Assembly: GCA_023228825.1 (NCBI GenBank) | Contig: JALOAL010000004.1 | Coordinates: 134,683-198,682, forward strand | DNA length: 64,000 bases | Source: Dehalococcoidia bacterium | GTDB lineage: Bacteria; Chloroflexota; Dehalococcoidia; UBA2979 | Direction: 5' to 3' | Notes under the pieces: generated by a model | Told to the model about the DNA's origin: nothing | The model's database searches: none | What the model saw: the letters and a program-made list of their open reading frames with translations, nothing else | Translations under genes and position numbers: made by a program | Shown here: positions 33,769-41,893 of the stretch, in pieces | Numbering within the stretch: position 1 is the first letter of the stretch | How the letters are laid out: the number at the start of each line of letters is the position of its first letter

Positions 33769-34881
33769 CTAAGAGGCGTGAGGAGGAGGGGGTGCGAGCG
33801 ATCCTCGCGCAAGGAACTCCGCAGGCTGGCGGTTGAAGTCGGGGATCTCGTCCTGGCCCTCGGCGCGGGCGATCAGGCGCTTGGTGCTGCGTTCCGCGGA
33901 GGCGGCGTAGTCATGCCGGATCACGGCGATCGGTGGGTGGTAGGACGCATGCCACACGGAGTCGCCGTATGTCAGGAATGAGACGTCCTGGGGGATGCGC
34001 CAGCCGGCCAGCAGGATGCCGCGCAGGATCTCCGGTGTCAGTACGCCGTTGCCGCAGACGATCGCCGTGGGCGGATCCGTTCGGCTTGCCAGCATCTGCA
34101 CTTCTCCGACGCAGCCCTCCGCGGTGGTGTGCACCTCGAGCAGCGCCTCGGGGCCGAGCCCCGCCCGTTCCACCGCCTCACGCACCGAGTTCAGGCGCGT
34201 GTCGCCCATGTACGTGAGGTTGGCATTGGGCCGGGTGAAGTAGGCGATGCGTTGGTGGCCCAGGTCCGTGATGTGCTTCAGGGCCACCATGCTCGCGCCG
34301 CGCTCGATGTCCGCGCGCTCGTGGTAGGGGTTGTACGGCCGGTTTCCGCGCGTGCCCTCTGGTCGAGGGCTCAGTTCGGGCTCCATCGGGATGCCGGCGG
34401 ACGTCAGGAGTGCGTCGGCTTCTTCGCTCAGCGGCAGGACGCCGCGGCCGAAGAGGATCCCGTCCACGCGATGCTCGACGAGGCGCCGCACCTGGGACTC
34501 GAAGATTGTGGCGTCGCCCTGGGCGTCGCTGACGAAGATGGCGTAGCCCTGCTCGTAGGCGGAGCGGACGGCCGCGCGGACGTGCGTGAGCGTGACGGGG
34601 TTGGCAAAGTCCGGCGCGATGTAGCCCAGGGTCCGGGTGCGCGCCGAGCGTAGTGCGCGCGCGGAGCGGCTCGGGTTGTATCCCATCTCGCGGGCGACTT
34701 CTCGGACGCGCGCTCGCGTAGCCTCCGCGATGCGGCCATCTCCGGTGAGGGCGCGCGAGACGGTGGAGGTCGCCACGCCGGCCTTGCGGGCGACGTCGTG
34801 GATGGTGATCGACGTGGACGACCGGCGTGGGCGCGCGGCCGCCGGCCCTCGTGATGTCGCCTTCGCCTCTCGTTCGGTCAC
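33769..34881 (-). CDS. LacI family transcriptional regulator
   Basis: 370 residues from GTG 34881 (an earlier in-frame start at 34965 is not favoured). The helix-turn-helix ITIHDVARKAGVATSTVSRALTGDGRIAEATRARVREVAREMGYNPSRSARALRSAR is at about 24-80, the LacI signature with hinge helix. The ligand domain follows (TLGYIAPDFANPVTLTHVRAAVRSAYEQGYAIFVSDAQGD and later IVCGNGVLTPEILRGILLAGWRIPQDVSFLTYGD). It is flanked by the transporter unit downstream and by the divergent catabolic operon; both promoters carry the same 16-base motif, so one ligand-responsive repressor probably controls both. Confidence 0.9.
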   Translation of the reverse strand: MTEREAKATSRGPAAARPRRSSTSITIHDVARKAGVATSTVSRALTGDGRIAEATRARVREVAREMGYNPSRSARALRSARTRTLGYIAPDFANPVTLTHVRAAVRSAYEQGYAIFVSDAQGDATIFESQVRRLVEHRVDGILFGRGVLPLSEEADALLTSAGIPMEPELSPRPEGTRGNRPYNPYHERADIERGASMVALKHITDLGHQRIAYFTRPNANLTYMGDTRLNSVREAVERAGLGPEALLEVHTTAEGCVGEVQMLASRTDPPTAIVCGNGVLTPEILRGILLAGWRIPQDVSFLTYGDSVWHASYHPPIAVIRHDYAASAERSTKRLIARAEGQDEIPDFNRQPAEFLARGSLAPPPPHAS

Positions 34882-35083
34882 CCCGTCACCCCTCTGAAGC
34901 AGCGCACCGGTCGACGGCACCGATCGTATCCGTGCTCCGCATGTGCGGACGATGCGCTGACCCACTGATCCGGATCAGGCACGGCGCCGGGCTGGAAATG
35001 ATTCCGCACTGCCATGCTAGGCCGCCGTGCACCCACGGACAATGTCCCTGCTTGACAGGGATGCCATACTGAGCCGCAGTGAG

Positions 35084-35099
35084 CAAACGATACCGCAAA
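35084..35099. promoter_or_regulatory. Candidate LacI operator before the catabolic operon
   Basis: CAAACGATACCGCAAA at 35084-35099, 12 bases before the CoA-transferase start at 35112. A TTGACA occurs at 35052-35057. It matches the copy at 33613-33628, in the opposite direction relative to the gene it precedes. A repressor here would block transcription or early elongation. Confidence 0.55.
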
Positions 35100-35111
35100 T
35101 ACAGGAGCGGC

Positions 35112-36401
35112 ATGGACGTCAGCAGCCTTCCCGGGCCGTATTCGGGCCTCCGGGTCATCGAGATTGGCCGGTTCATCGCGGTTCCCTTCTGCGCCCAACT
35201 GATTGCGGACGGTGGCGCGGATGTGGTCAAGGTGGAGGCGATCGAGGGCGACCAGCCCCGTATGAACGGCCCCATCATCCCCACAGAGGGCCGCCAGTTC
35301 CTGAACAAGAACCGCGGGAAGCGCTCGCTCTCCGTCGAACTCGGAGACCCCGAGGTGGTGCGCGCACTCCAGGCCCTGACCGTCGATGCGGACATCGTGC
35401 TCGCCAACCTGCGGCCGGGCCTCGCGACGCGGCTGGGCCTGGACTATGACTCCGTCCGAGCGCGCAACCCTCGTGTGGTCTACGCGGAGAACACGGCCTA
35501 CGGCAACGAGGGCCCCATGGCCGGCGCACCCGGGATGGACATTGTGCTGCAGGGCTACACGGGGGTGGCGCACCTCACCGAGCGCGGTCCCGAGCAGCAA
35601 CTCAACCCCGTCATTGACCACACCGCAGCGCTGCTCATGGCCTGGGGGGTGGCGACGGCGCTCTTCCACCGTGAGCGCACGGGCCGAGGCCAGCGCCTGG
35701 ACGTGTCGCTCATGCAGGCCGCCATGGTGCTGGAGAACAACCAACTGACCCACGTGGACGCCATCGACGGCTGGCGTGACGGGTTCGTGGAGTACCTCAA
35801 GGATGCCTTCGCGCAGGGGGCCTCGTGGGAGGAGGTCCTCCGGCACCGCGAGTCGATACAGCCCTTCCGGATGATGCGCGCGTACTACGGCTTCTTCCGC
35901 ACCAGCGACGGCACGGTCGCCGTCGCCTGCAACGCCGCCACCCTGCGCGACCGCATGCGCGAAGTGATGGACATCGACGACCCGTGGACGTCCTCCGAGG
36001 GCTGGTTGCCTGACGACGTCGTGGCGTACGAGGCGATGCTGTACGACCAGGTGGCGGCCCGCTTCCGTGAGCGCCCGACGGGTGAGTGGATTGCGATGTT
36101 CCGCGAGCGCGGCCTGCCGATCGGCCCGGTCCGCCACTGGGACGAGGTCATGTACGACGACCAGGCCTGGGCGAACGATTACCTCGTCCGCCTGGACCAC
36201 GAACTCCTGGGCGGCATCACAATGGTGGCGCCGCCGGTGAAGTTCAGCGACTCCCCGCTTGTCGCCAAGCCCTCGCCACCCCTCGGCAAGCACTCGAGGG
36301 ATGTCCTGCGCGAGGCCGGCCTGGACGACGACGCCATCGACGGGATGGTCGCCCGCGGCGTGGTCCGTGACGGCGACCTCCACCGCGCGGCTGCGGAGTA
36401 G
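35112..36401 (+). CDS. CaiB/BaiF family CoA-transferase
   Basis: 429 residues from ATG 35112 with AGGAG six bases before; the upstream in-frame GTG at 35079 would make the operator coding. Blocks: YSGLRVIEIGRFIAVPFCAQLIADGGADVVKVEAIEGDQPR, NKNRGKRSLSVELGD, ANLRPGLATRLGLDYDSVRARNPRVVYAENTAYGNEGPM and NPVIDHTAALLMAWGVATALFHRERTGRGQRLDVSLMQ. The Asp of VIDHTAA aligns with catalytic Asp169 of formyl-CoA transferase. It would load CoA onto the pathway's carboxylic acid and is the first gene of the rightward operon behind the LacI operator. Confidence 0.9.
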   Translation: MDVSSLPGPYSGLRVIEIGRFIAVPFCAQLIADGGADVVKVEAIEGDQPRMNGPIIPTEGRQFLNKNRGKRSLSVELGDPEVVRALQALTVDADIVLANLRPGLATRLGLDYDSVRARNPRVVYAENTAYGNEGPMAGAPGMDIVLQGYTGVAHLTERGPEQQLNPVIDHTAALLMAWGVATALFHRERTGRGQRLDVSLMQAAMVLENNQLTHVDAIDGWRDGFVEYLKDAFAQGASWEEVLRHRESIQPFRMMRAYYGFFRTSDGTVAVACNAATLRDRMREVMDIDDPWTSSEGWLPDDVVAYEAMLYDQVAARFRERPTGEWIAMFRERGLPIGPVRHWDEVMYDDQAWANDYLVRLDHELLGGITMVAPPVKFSDSPLVAKPSPPLGKHSRDVLREAGLDDDAIDGMVARGVVRDGDLHRAAAE

Positions 36402-36408
36402 GGCGCCC

Positions 36409-37437
36409 GTGAGCACGCGCGCGCTCGTCGTCGGCGGCACCGGGCCAACGGGCGTCCACATCGTGGACTTTCTGCTGAGTGCTGACCACGAGGTCACCGT
36501 CTTCTCCAGCGGTGCGCACGATGAGGGCGCGCACTTCGCCGGGCCCGTGCAGCGTATCTACGGCAATGCGCGGGACGAGGAGAGCGTCCGCGCCACCATT
36601 GGGCAACGCGAGTGGGACGTGGCCATCTGCACCTATGGACGGCTGCGCATGCTCGCGGACGTGCTCGCCGGGCGGACCGGCCGCTTCGTCGGCATCACCG
36701 GGCAACCCGTCTACCGAGGCGCCGCGCGACGCACGCCGGACGGAGGCATCGCGCTGCCGGTGCCGGAGCAGGCCGAGCGCCAGTACGACGCCGCCGACTA
36801 CACCGGCCAGGTGGCGAAAGGCGAGGACCAGTTATTCGCCCAGCACGACCGCGGCGACTTCCAGGCGGTGGTCGTCCGCTACCCGGGCGTGTATGGGCCT
36901 CGGGCCCCGGTGAACCACGAGTGGGCGGTGGTGAAACGCGTGCTGGACCGGCGGCCGCTGATGCTGATGCCGCATGACGGCCTGTCCTACTTCCAGCGCG
37001 GCTACTCGGAGAACGTGGCGTGGCTCGTCGCCCTCTGCGCCACACGGCCGGAGGCGTCCGGCCAGGCCTTCAACGCCGGCGACGAGCAGGTCCTGAGCGC
37101 CCGCCGCGTCGCCGAGGTGATCACGGACGAACTGGGCTGGGAGATGGAGTTCGTCGGCGTGCCGGCCGACCTGGTCCGCGGCGTATACCCGCTGGCGGAG
37201 AAGGCGCCGCTGATCCTCGACATGGCGAAGGCGCGCAGCCTGCTGGGCTACCGCGACCGCGTCCCGGTGGAGGAGGCGACGAGGCGGACCGCGCGCTGGT
37301 TGGCCGAGCACCCACCCCGCGAGGACGACCTTGCTATTGGCGCCCGCATCCCCTCCGACGTCTACGAGGTGGAGGACCGCATCGCTCGGGCATGGCGCGC
37401 GGCCGAGGCGCAGGCGCGTGCCGCGCTGGCTTCGTAG
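36409..37437 (+). CDS. NAD-dependent epimerase/dehydratase-like (extended SDR) protein
   Basis: 342 residues from GTG 36409, seven bases after the CoA-transferase stop; the longer open frame overlaps that gene out of frame. The Rossmann start is RALVVGGTGPTGVHIVDFLLSADHEVTVF (GGTGPTG dinucleotide loop at about 9-15). There is a YTGQVAKGEDQ segment (Y-x5-K, about 129-135) where the catalytic Tyr and Lys of the family would be, spaced two residues wider than the usual Y-x3-K. RYPGVYGPRAP and SGQAFNAGDEQVLSARRVAEVITDELGW match extended SDRs. It probably oxidises or reduces a hydroxyl/keto group of the pathway substrate. Confidence 0.8.
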   Translation: MSTRALVVGGTGPTGVHIVDFLLSADHEVTVFSSGAHDEGAHFAGPVQRIYGNARDEESVRATIGQREWDVAICTYGRLRMLADVLAGRTGRFVGITGQPVYRGAARRTPDGGIALPVPEQAERQYDAADYTGQVAKGEDQLFAQHDRGDFQAVVVRYPGVYGPRAPVNHEWAVVKRVLDRRPLMLMPHDGLSYFQRGYSENVAWLVALCATRPEASGQAFNAGDEQVLSARRVAEVITDELGWEMEFVGVPADLVRGVYPLAEKAPLILDMAKARSLLGYRDRVPVEEATRRTARWLAEHPPREDDLAIGARIPSDVYEVEDRIARAWRAAEAQARAALAS

Positions 37438-37460
37438 GCGGGGGAACTGGGGCTACCTCG

Positions 37461-37487
37461 TGGTTGACGTGGTTGACGCGGTTGACC
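37461..37487. repeat. Triple 9-base tandem repeat between operon halves
   Basis: TGGTTGACG, TGGTTGACG, CGGTTGACC in a row in the 109-base gap between the epimerase and the nitronate monooxygenase-like gene. Each unit contains TTGAC, the start of a -35 consensus, so it may mark an internal promoter or a regulator site. Confidence 0.45.
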
Positions 37488-37546
37488 TGGTCGCGAAGCT
37501 CTAGAGCACTCGACCCGGGGCATAGAGAGACATAAGGAGACGGACG

Positions 37547-38659
37547 TTGACGACAATGACCTCGCCGATTCACACAGCGGTCTGCGACATGCTTGGCATC
37601 GAGCACCCCATCTTCGCGTTCAGCCACAGCGTGGACGTGGTGGTGGCCGTGTGCGAGGCGGGTGGCCTCGGCGTGTATGGGGCCACGAGGCGCTTCCCCG
37701 AGGAGATCGAGGAGGCGCTGGCGGAGATCCGTGAGCGCGTGGGGGATCGCCCGTTCGGCGTGGACCTGGTGCTGCCGAAGGGCATGCCGGAGCAGAACAA
37801 CCGCGAAGACATCGAGATGCAGATCCCGCCGGGGCATCGTGCCTTCGTGGACTACCTCTACGAGAAGTACGACGTCCCGCGCGACAACCTGCCCGGATCG
37901 CGCTCCCGCTTCGTGCGCTCGGACGAGATAGCCCGGCGGCAGGCGGAGGTGGTGCTGGACTCCACCGTGGACCTGTTCGCCATGGGCATCGGCAGCCCTC
38001 CGGAATACGTCGAGGCGGCGAAGCAGCGCGGTAAGCGTGTCCTCTCGCTGGTGGGCTCGCCGAAGCACGCGCGCCGTGCGGTAGACGCGGGCGCGGAGAT
38101 CCTGGTGGCGCAGGGGAGCGACTCCGCAGCGCACACCGGGCCCATCGGTACGTTCTCGTTGGTGCCGCAGGTGGTGGACATCGCCGGCGACGTGCCGGTG
38201 CTCGCTGCGGGCGGCGTGGCCACCGGGCGGCACATCGCGGCGGCGTTCGCGCTCGGCGCGGTCGGGGTGTGGGTCGGCACGCCGTGGCTTGTGACCCGCG
38301 AGGGCCACAGCAGCCCGGCGCTGCTGAAGAAACTGCTGGCCGCGGGCTCGGAAGACACCGTCATCACCCGCGCGCGCAGCGGCAAGACCAACCGCCAGTT
38401 GCGCACCGCTTACACGGAGGAGTGGGACGCGGAGGGCGCCCCGGTGCCCCTGAAGATGCCGTACCACGACATCCTCGTGGGCGACCTCCTCGGCGCCATC
38501 GAACGCCACGAGGTGGAGCCACTGCTGGGTACAGGCACGGGCCAGGGCATTGCGTGGTTCAGGGAGGAGACCACGGTCGCCGACGTGATGGAGGACTTCG
38601 TCACTGGCGCGGGGGCGGCCCTGGAACGCACGCGCACCGCCTTCGGTTCGCCCGCGTGA
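37547..38659 (+). CDS. Nitronate monooxygenase-like flavoprotein (NMO/2-nitropropane dioxygenase family)
   Basis: 370 residues from TTG 37547 with AAGGAGA seven bases before; ATG 37556 is the alternative. A TIM-barrel FMN protein pattern: CDMLGIEHPIFAFSHSVDVVVAVCEAGGLGVYGA at the N-terminus (about 12-46), then VLSLVGSPKHARRAVDAGAEILVAQGSDSAAHTGPIGTFSLVPQVVD (about 166-212), with HTG in the place of the family's catalytic His region, and VPVLAAGGVATGRHIAAAFALGAVGVWVGTPWL binding FMN phosphate. Family members oxidise nitronates or act as enoyl reductase-like flavoproteins. In an acyl-CoA operon a role on an unsaturated CoA ester is possible. Confidence 0.82.
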   Translation: MTTMTSPIHTAVCDMLGIEHPIFAFSHSVDVVVAVCEAGGLGVYGATRRFPEEIEEALAEIRERVGDRPFGVDLVLPKGMPEQNNREDIEMQIPPGHRAFVDYLYEKYDVPRDNLPGSRSRFVRSDEIARRQAEVVLDSTVDLFAMGIGSPPEYVEAAKQRGKRVLSLVGSPKHARRAVDAGAEILVAQGSDSAAHTGPIGTFSLVPQVVDIAGDVPVLAAGGVATGRHIAAAFALGAVGVWVGTPWLVTREGHSSPALLKKLLAAGSEDTVITRARSGKTNRQLRTAYTEEWDAEGAPVPLKMPYHDILVGDLLGAIERHEVEPLLGTGTGQGIAWFREETTVADVMEDFVTGAGAALERTRTAFGSPA

Positions 38660-39129
38660 CCGTCGTCCCCGCGGCGACCGCCGAGGCCGTCCGCCTGATC
38701 GAGGCGCACTTCGCGGCGCTCGAGGTGGGGGCGCGCGTCGCCCTCGAACGGACCTACACCGAGGCGGACGTGGCGGAGTACGTGGAGCGCACGGGCATCG
38801 AGTACCCGGGCCAGCACGTCGCGGACGACGGCGCCCACCTGTTGCCGCCGGGCATGCTGCTGGTGGGCCCCGCGCGCACGTTCGGCATTCTCGAGGGGCC
38901 TCCGCTCGCACGCGGCGGCCTCTTCACCGCTGCCACGAGGCGCTACCGGAGGCCGGTACGACTCGGTGAGTCCGTCCGCTACGAGGCGGCGCTGACCGAC
39001 AAGTTCGAGCGTGGTGGCTACTTCTACATCCTCGTGGCGTGGCACGCCTTCGACGCGGAGGGGCACGAGGTCGGCTCGGGAGTGGAAGAACATACCGTGG
39101 GCAGCGCGCGAAAGCCCAGGGCGTCCTGA
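38656..39129 (+). CDS. MaoC-like hot-dog protein, first of a pair
   Basis: 157 residues from GTG 38656, overlapping the previous stop as GTGA. A single hot-dog domain: FAALEVGARVALERTYTEADVAEYVERTGIEYPGQHV at the N-terminus, then LLPPGMLLVGPARTFGILEGPPLARGG and RRPVRLGESVRYEAALTDKFERGGYFYILVAWHAF. The hydratase motif is not complete, so it may be the N-terminal-domain-like partner of the next protein. The two genes overlap by one base and together are the size of one double-hot-dog hydratase. Confidence 0.7.
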   Translation: MTVVPAATAEAVRLIEAHFAALEVGARVALERTYTEADVAEYVERTGIEYPGQHVADDGAHLLPPGMLLVGPARTFGILEGPPLARGGLFTAATRRYRRPVRLGESVRYEAALTDKFERGGYFYILVAWHAFDAEGHEVGSGVEEHTVGSARKPRAS

Positions 39130-39545
39130 TGCCCACGACCTTCCGCGAGGGCGACACGCTGGTAAGCCCGGTGGTGGTGGCGCAGACACACTCGAAGGGC
39201 GCGCCTGTGCAGGACCCGGAGGTCGCGCGGTCCTCCGGGCTGAAGGCGCCGGTGGTGCCGAACGTCTTCCACTTCGCACGCATAACTGAGTTGATGCTCG
39301 AACACTTCGGCGCACACTGGCGCACGCACGGCGAGATTGACGTGCGCTACATCTCCCCACTGCACGCCGGAGACACCCTGCAGGCGCGTGCGCGCGTGCT
39401 CAAGGTGGCCCCGGACCCGGAGGGTGACCGCGTCCACCTGGACGTGCGGTGCGAGAACCAGGACGGCGCCGTGCTCGCCCAGGGCGCCGCTTCCTGCGTG
39501 CTGCCCTCGGCGCGAGGGGCGGCGAGCGGGACGGGGGCCGGATGA
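39129..39545 (+). CDS. MaoC-like hot-dog protein, second of a pair
   Basis: 138 residues from ATG 39129, sharing one base with the previous stop. A single hot-dog domain: FREGDTLVSPVVVAQTHSKGAPVQDPEVARSSGLKAPVVPNVFHFARITELMLEHFG, then IDVRYISPLHAGDTLQARARVLKV and VHLDVRCENQDGAVLAQGAASCVL. The PVVPNVFHFARITELM segment follows the MaoC layout. It likely works as a heterodimer with the protein at 38656, as a hydratase of enoyl-CoA produced by the dehydrogenase encoded next (ATGA overlap). Confidence 0.72.
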   Translation: MPTTFREGDTLVSPVVVAQTHSKGAPVQDPEVARSSGLKAPVVPNVFHFARITELMLEHFGAHWRTHGEIDVRYISPLHAGDTLQARARVLKVAPDPEGDRVHLDVRCENQDGAVLAQGAASCVLPSARGAASGTGAG

Positions 39546-40678
39546 ACTTCGAACTGACGGAGGAGGAACGGGTCTTCCGCGACGAGTTGCGGCGCTTCTT
39601 CGCCGCGAACCCGCCCCCTCGCGGCGAGGAGTCGGCGGAGTATCGCCGCCTGCTGGCGGATCACGGCTGGCAGACCATGCACTGGCCCATGGAGTACGGC
39701 GGGCAGGGCGCCAGCCACTTCAAGCAGGTCGTCCTGAAGGAAGAGGCATTCCACCACGAGGTCGCCCTGGGCGCCGCCGGGCCGAACCTCATCGGCCCCA
39801 CGCTCATCGTGCACGGCTCGGAAGAGCAACGCGCCCGGCACCTGCCGCCCATCGCGGCGGCGGAGGTGGTGTGGTGCCAGGGGTTCTCCGAGCCAGGGGC
39901 GGGCTCGGACCTTGCGTCCCTGTCCACGCGCGCGGTGCGCGATGGCGACGAGTACGTGGTCAACGGTCAGAAGATCTGGACCTCCAACGCCCACCTGGCG
40001 CAGTGGATCTTCATGCTGGCGCGCACCGACCCGGATGCCCCCAAGCATCGAGGCATCTCCTACCTGATGGTGGACATGTCGTCGCCGGGCGTCACGGTGC
40101 GCCCCCTCTTGCAATTGACCGGCCACCACGGCTTCAACGAGGTCTTCTTCGACGATGTCCGCGTGCCGGTCGCCAACCGCGTGGGCGAGGAGGACCGTGG
40201 CTGGTACGTAGCCACCACCACGCTCGACTTCGAGCGCTCCGGCATCGAGCGCGTCCTGACCGCTGACCGCGACCTGGGCCGGCTGGAGGACTGGTGGCGC
40301 GAGTCTCCCTCCACGTTCACCTCGCGGCCCGGTGCGCCGTCCAAGCGTGCCCGCGTCGCGGAGTTGCGGGTGGCGGTGGAGGTGAGCCGGCTGCTCTCCT
40401 ACCGGGTTGCGTGGATGCAGTCACGCGCGCTGGTGCCGAACCACGAGGCATCCATGACCAAGATGTACGCCTCGGACGTGGGGCAGTGGGTGGCGCAACT
40501 CGTGGTGAACGCGGCCGGCCTGGCGGGCAACCTGCGGCCGGAAGAGCCGCGCGCGCCTCAAGGCGGTGCTCCCGCTATGCGCTACATGGACTCGGTGAGG
40601 CTGACGATCGGGCAGGGCACCGGCGAGATCCAGCGCAACGTGATCGCTACCCGTGGACTAGGACTCCCGAGGGGCTGA
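39542..40678 (+). CDS. Acyl-CoA dehydrogenase family protein
   Basis: 378 residues from ATG 39542 in the ATGA overlap with the hot-dog gene. N-terminal domain NFELTEEERVFRDELRRFF; flavin region WCQGFSEPGAGSDLASLSTRAVRDGDEYVVNGQKIWTSNAH (about 116-156); PKHRGISYLMVDMSSPGVTVRPL; C-terminal TGEIQRNVIATRGLGLPRG. The gene at 4614 is its closest relative in the window. It introduces the double bond in the operon's acyl-CoA substrate, with electrons going to ETF encoded elsewhere. Confidence 0.92.
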   Translation: MNFELTEEERVFRDELRRFFAANPPPRGEESAEYRRLLADHGWQTMHWPMEYGGQGASHFKQVVLKEEAFHHEVALGAAGPNLIGPTLIVHGSEEQRARHLPPIAAAEVVWCQGFSEPGAGSDLASLSTRAVRDGDEYVVNGQKIWTSNAHLAQWIFMLARTDPDAPKHRGISYLMVDMSSPGVTVRPLLQLTGHHGFNEVFFDDVRVPVANRVGEEDRGWYVATTTLDFERSGIERVLTADRDLGRLEDWWRESPSTFTSRPGAPSKRARVAELRVAVEVSRLLSYRVAWMQSRALVPNHEASMTKMYASDVGQWVAQLVVNAAGLAGNLRPEEPRAPQGGAPAMRYMDSVRLTIGQGTGEIQRNVIATRGLGLPRG

Positions 40679-40723
40679 GCGGCGGCGATCCCTCAGGGTT
40701 CGCGCTTGCTGGAGGGCATGGCT

Positions 40724-41893
40724 ATGACGGAGTTCGGCAGCAGCCGGCGCATCCTGGACGGCGTGCGCGTTGTGGATTTCACCCGCGTGGTGGCCGGGCC
40801 GTTCTGCTCACGCATGCTCGCCGACCTCGGCGCGGACGTGGTCAAGGTAGACCAGCCGAGCGCGGGTGGCGGCGGTAACGCTGCCGAGCGGCCGGCGGGC
40901 AGCCTCTCGAACAACCTCGGCAAGCGGTCTGTCGTGCTGGACCTGAAGCAGCCGGGCGCCGGTCGAGCCGCGCGCGCCCTCATCGCCCGCGCGGACGTCG
41001 TGGTGGAGAACTTTCGCCCGGGTGTGATGGCGTCCCTGGGGCTCGGGTATCAGGACTGCACCGCGCTCAATCCCCGGATTGTGTACGCCTCGATCAGCGG
41101 CTTCGGTCAGAGCGGCTCCCACTCGCATCGCCGGGCGTTCGGCGCCACCGCCCACGCCGAGGCAGGCTGGCTCTGGGTGCAGCAGCAGGCGATGGGGGCG
41201 CCGGAGCCGTTCGCTCCGGGTGTTACCGTCGCGGACCTCGTGACCGGAATGACCGCGTTCTCCGGTATCCTCGCCGCGCTCTACGACCGCGAGCACACCG
41301 GGCGAGGGCAGCACGTGGACGTCTCCCTCATGGACTGCCAGTTCCAGATGCTGTCGGAAGTGGCCGGGCCCACCTTGAACGGGCAGCCGCCGGAGTCGTG
41401 GGAGCCGTTCCGACACCCCATCCACCGGACGCGCGACGGCCGGCACGTCACCATCAACCTTGGCCCCCCGCACATGTGGCCGCGCATCGCAAGCGCCCTG
41501 GGCCACGAGGGCACGCCGAGGCCGCCCACGGCCGCCGAGGCAAACGCCCTGGTGGGGGCATGGGTCGCGCAGTTGGACTCGAGTGACATCGGTCCGGAGA
41601 TCGACCGGTCGGGGGCTGCGTACGGCATGACCCTGAGCATGCATGAAGCAGCAGCACACCCCTACTTCCGTGAGCGAGGAATGATCGCCGAAGTCCAGGA
41701 TCCTGTGGTCGGCGCGCTCCGGGTGGTTGACTCGCCGCTGTTCTTCTCGGACAGCGTCAGCCAGGCCCGCGACCCCGCTGCGCTGCTGGGAGAGCACACA
41801 CGCGAGGTGCTCCACGAGGCCGGCCTGTCCGAGGAGGACGTCGAGGCCCTCCTCGAGTCTGGCGCGGCCACCGAGGTGCGCTCCCCCCGATGA
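40724..41893 (+). CDS. CaiB/BaiF family CoA-transferase
   Basis: 389 residues from ATG 40724, eight bases after GGAGG; ATG 40718 and TTG 40706 are alternatives. Blocks: LDGVRVVDFTRVVAGPFCSRMLADLGADVVKVDQPSAGGGG, NNLGKRSVVLDLKQPGAGR, VENFRPGVMASLGLGYQDCTALNPRIVYASISGFGQSG and VTVADLVTGMTAFSGILAALYDREHTGRGQHVDVSLMD. The Asp of VADLVTG is the catalytic position. The C-terminus has SPLFFSD, LLGEHTREVLHEAGLSEEDVEALLESG. It overlaps the exporter gene by four bases. It is the second CoA-transferase of the operon and may act on a different acid from the one at 35112. Confidence 0.92.
   Translation: MTEFGSSRRILDGVRVVDFTRVVAGPFCSRMLADLGADVVKVDQPSAGGGGNAAERPAGSLSNNLGKRSVVLDLKQPGAGRAARALIARADVVVENFRPGVMASLGLGYQDCTALNPRIVYASISGFGQSGSHSHRRAFGATAHAEAGWLWVQQQAMGAPEPFAPGVTVADLVTGMTAFSGILAALYDREHTGRGQHVDVSLMDCQFQMLSEVAGPTLNGQPPESWEPFRHPIHRTRDGRHVTINLGPPHMWPRIASALGHEGTPRPPTAAEANALVGAWVAQLDSSDIGPEIDRSGAAYGMTLSMHEAAAHPYFRERGMIAEVQDPVVGALRVVDSPLFFSDSVSQARDPAALLGEHTREVLHEAGLSEEDVEALLESGAATEVRSPR

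Noticed and set aside
34878..36497. 539-residue minus-strand open frame opposite the CoA-transferase
   Set aside because: No recognisable motif and it crosses the operator and two real genes; the plus strand carries a complete CaiB-family protein.
37547..38659. Inosine-monophosphate dehydrogenase or enoyl-ACP reductase (FabK)
   Set aside because: The barrel and FMN loop are shared, but the N-terminal CDMLGIEHPIFAF block and HTG region fit the nitronate monooxygenase family better; no CBS domains are present.
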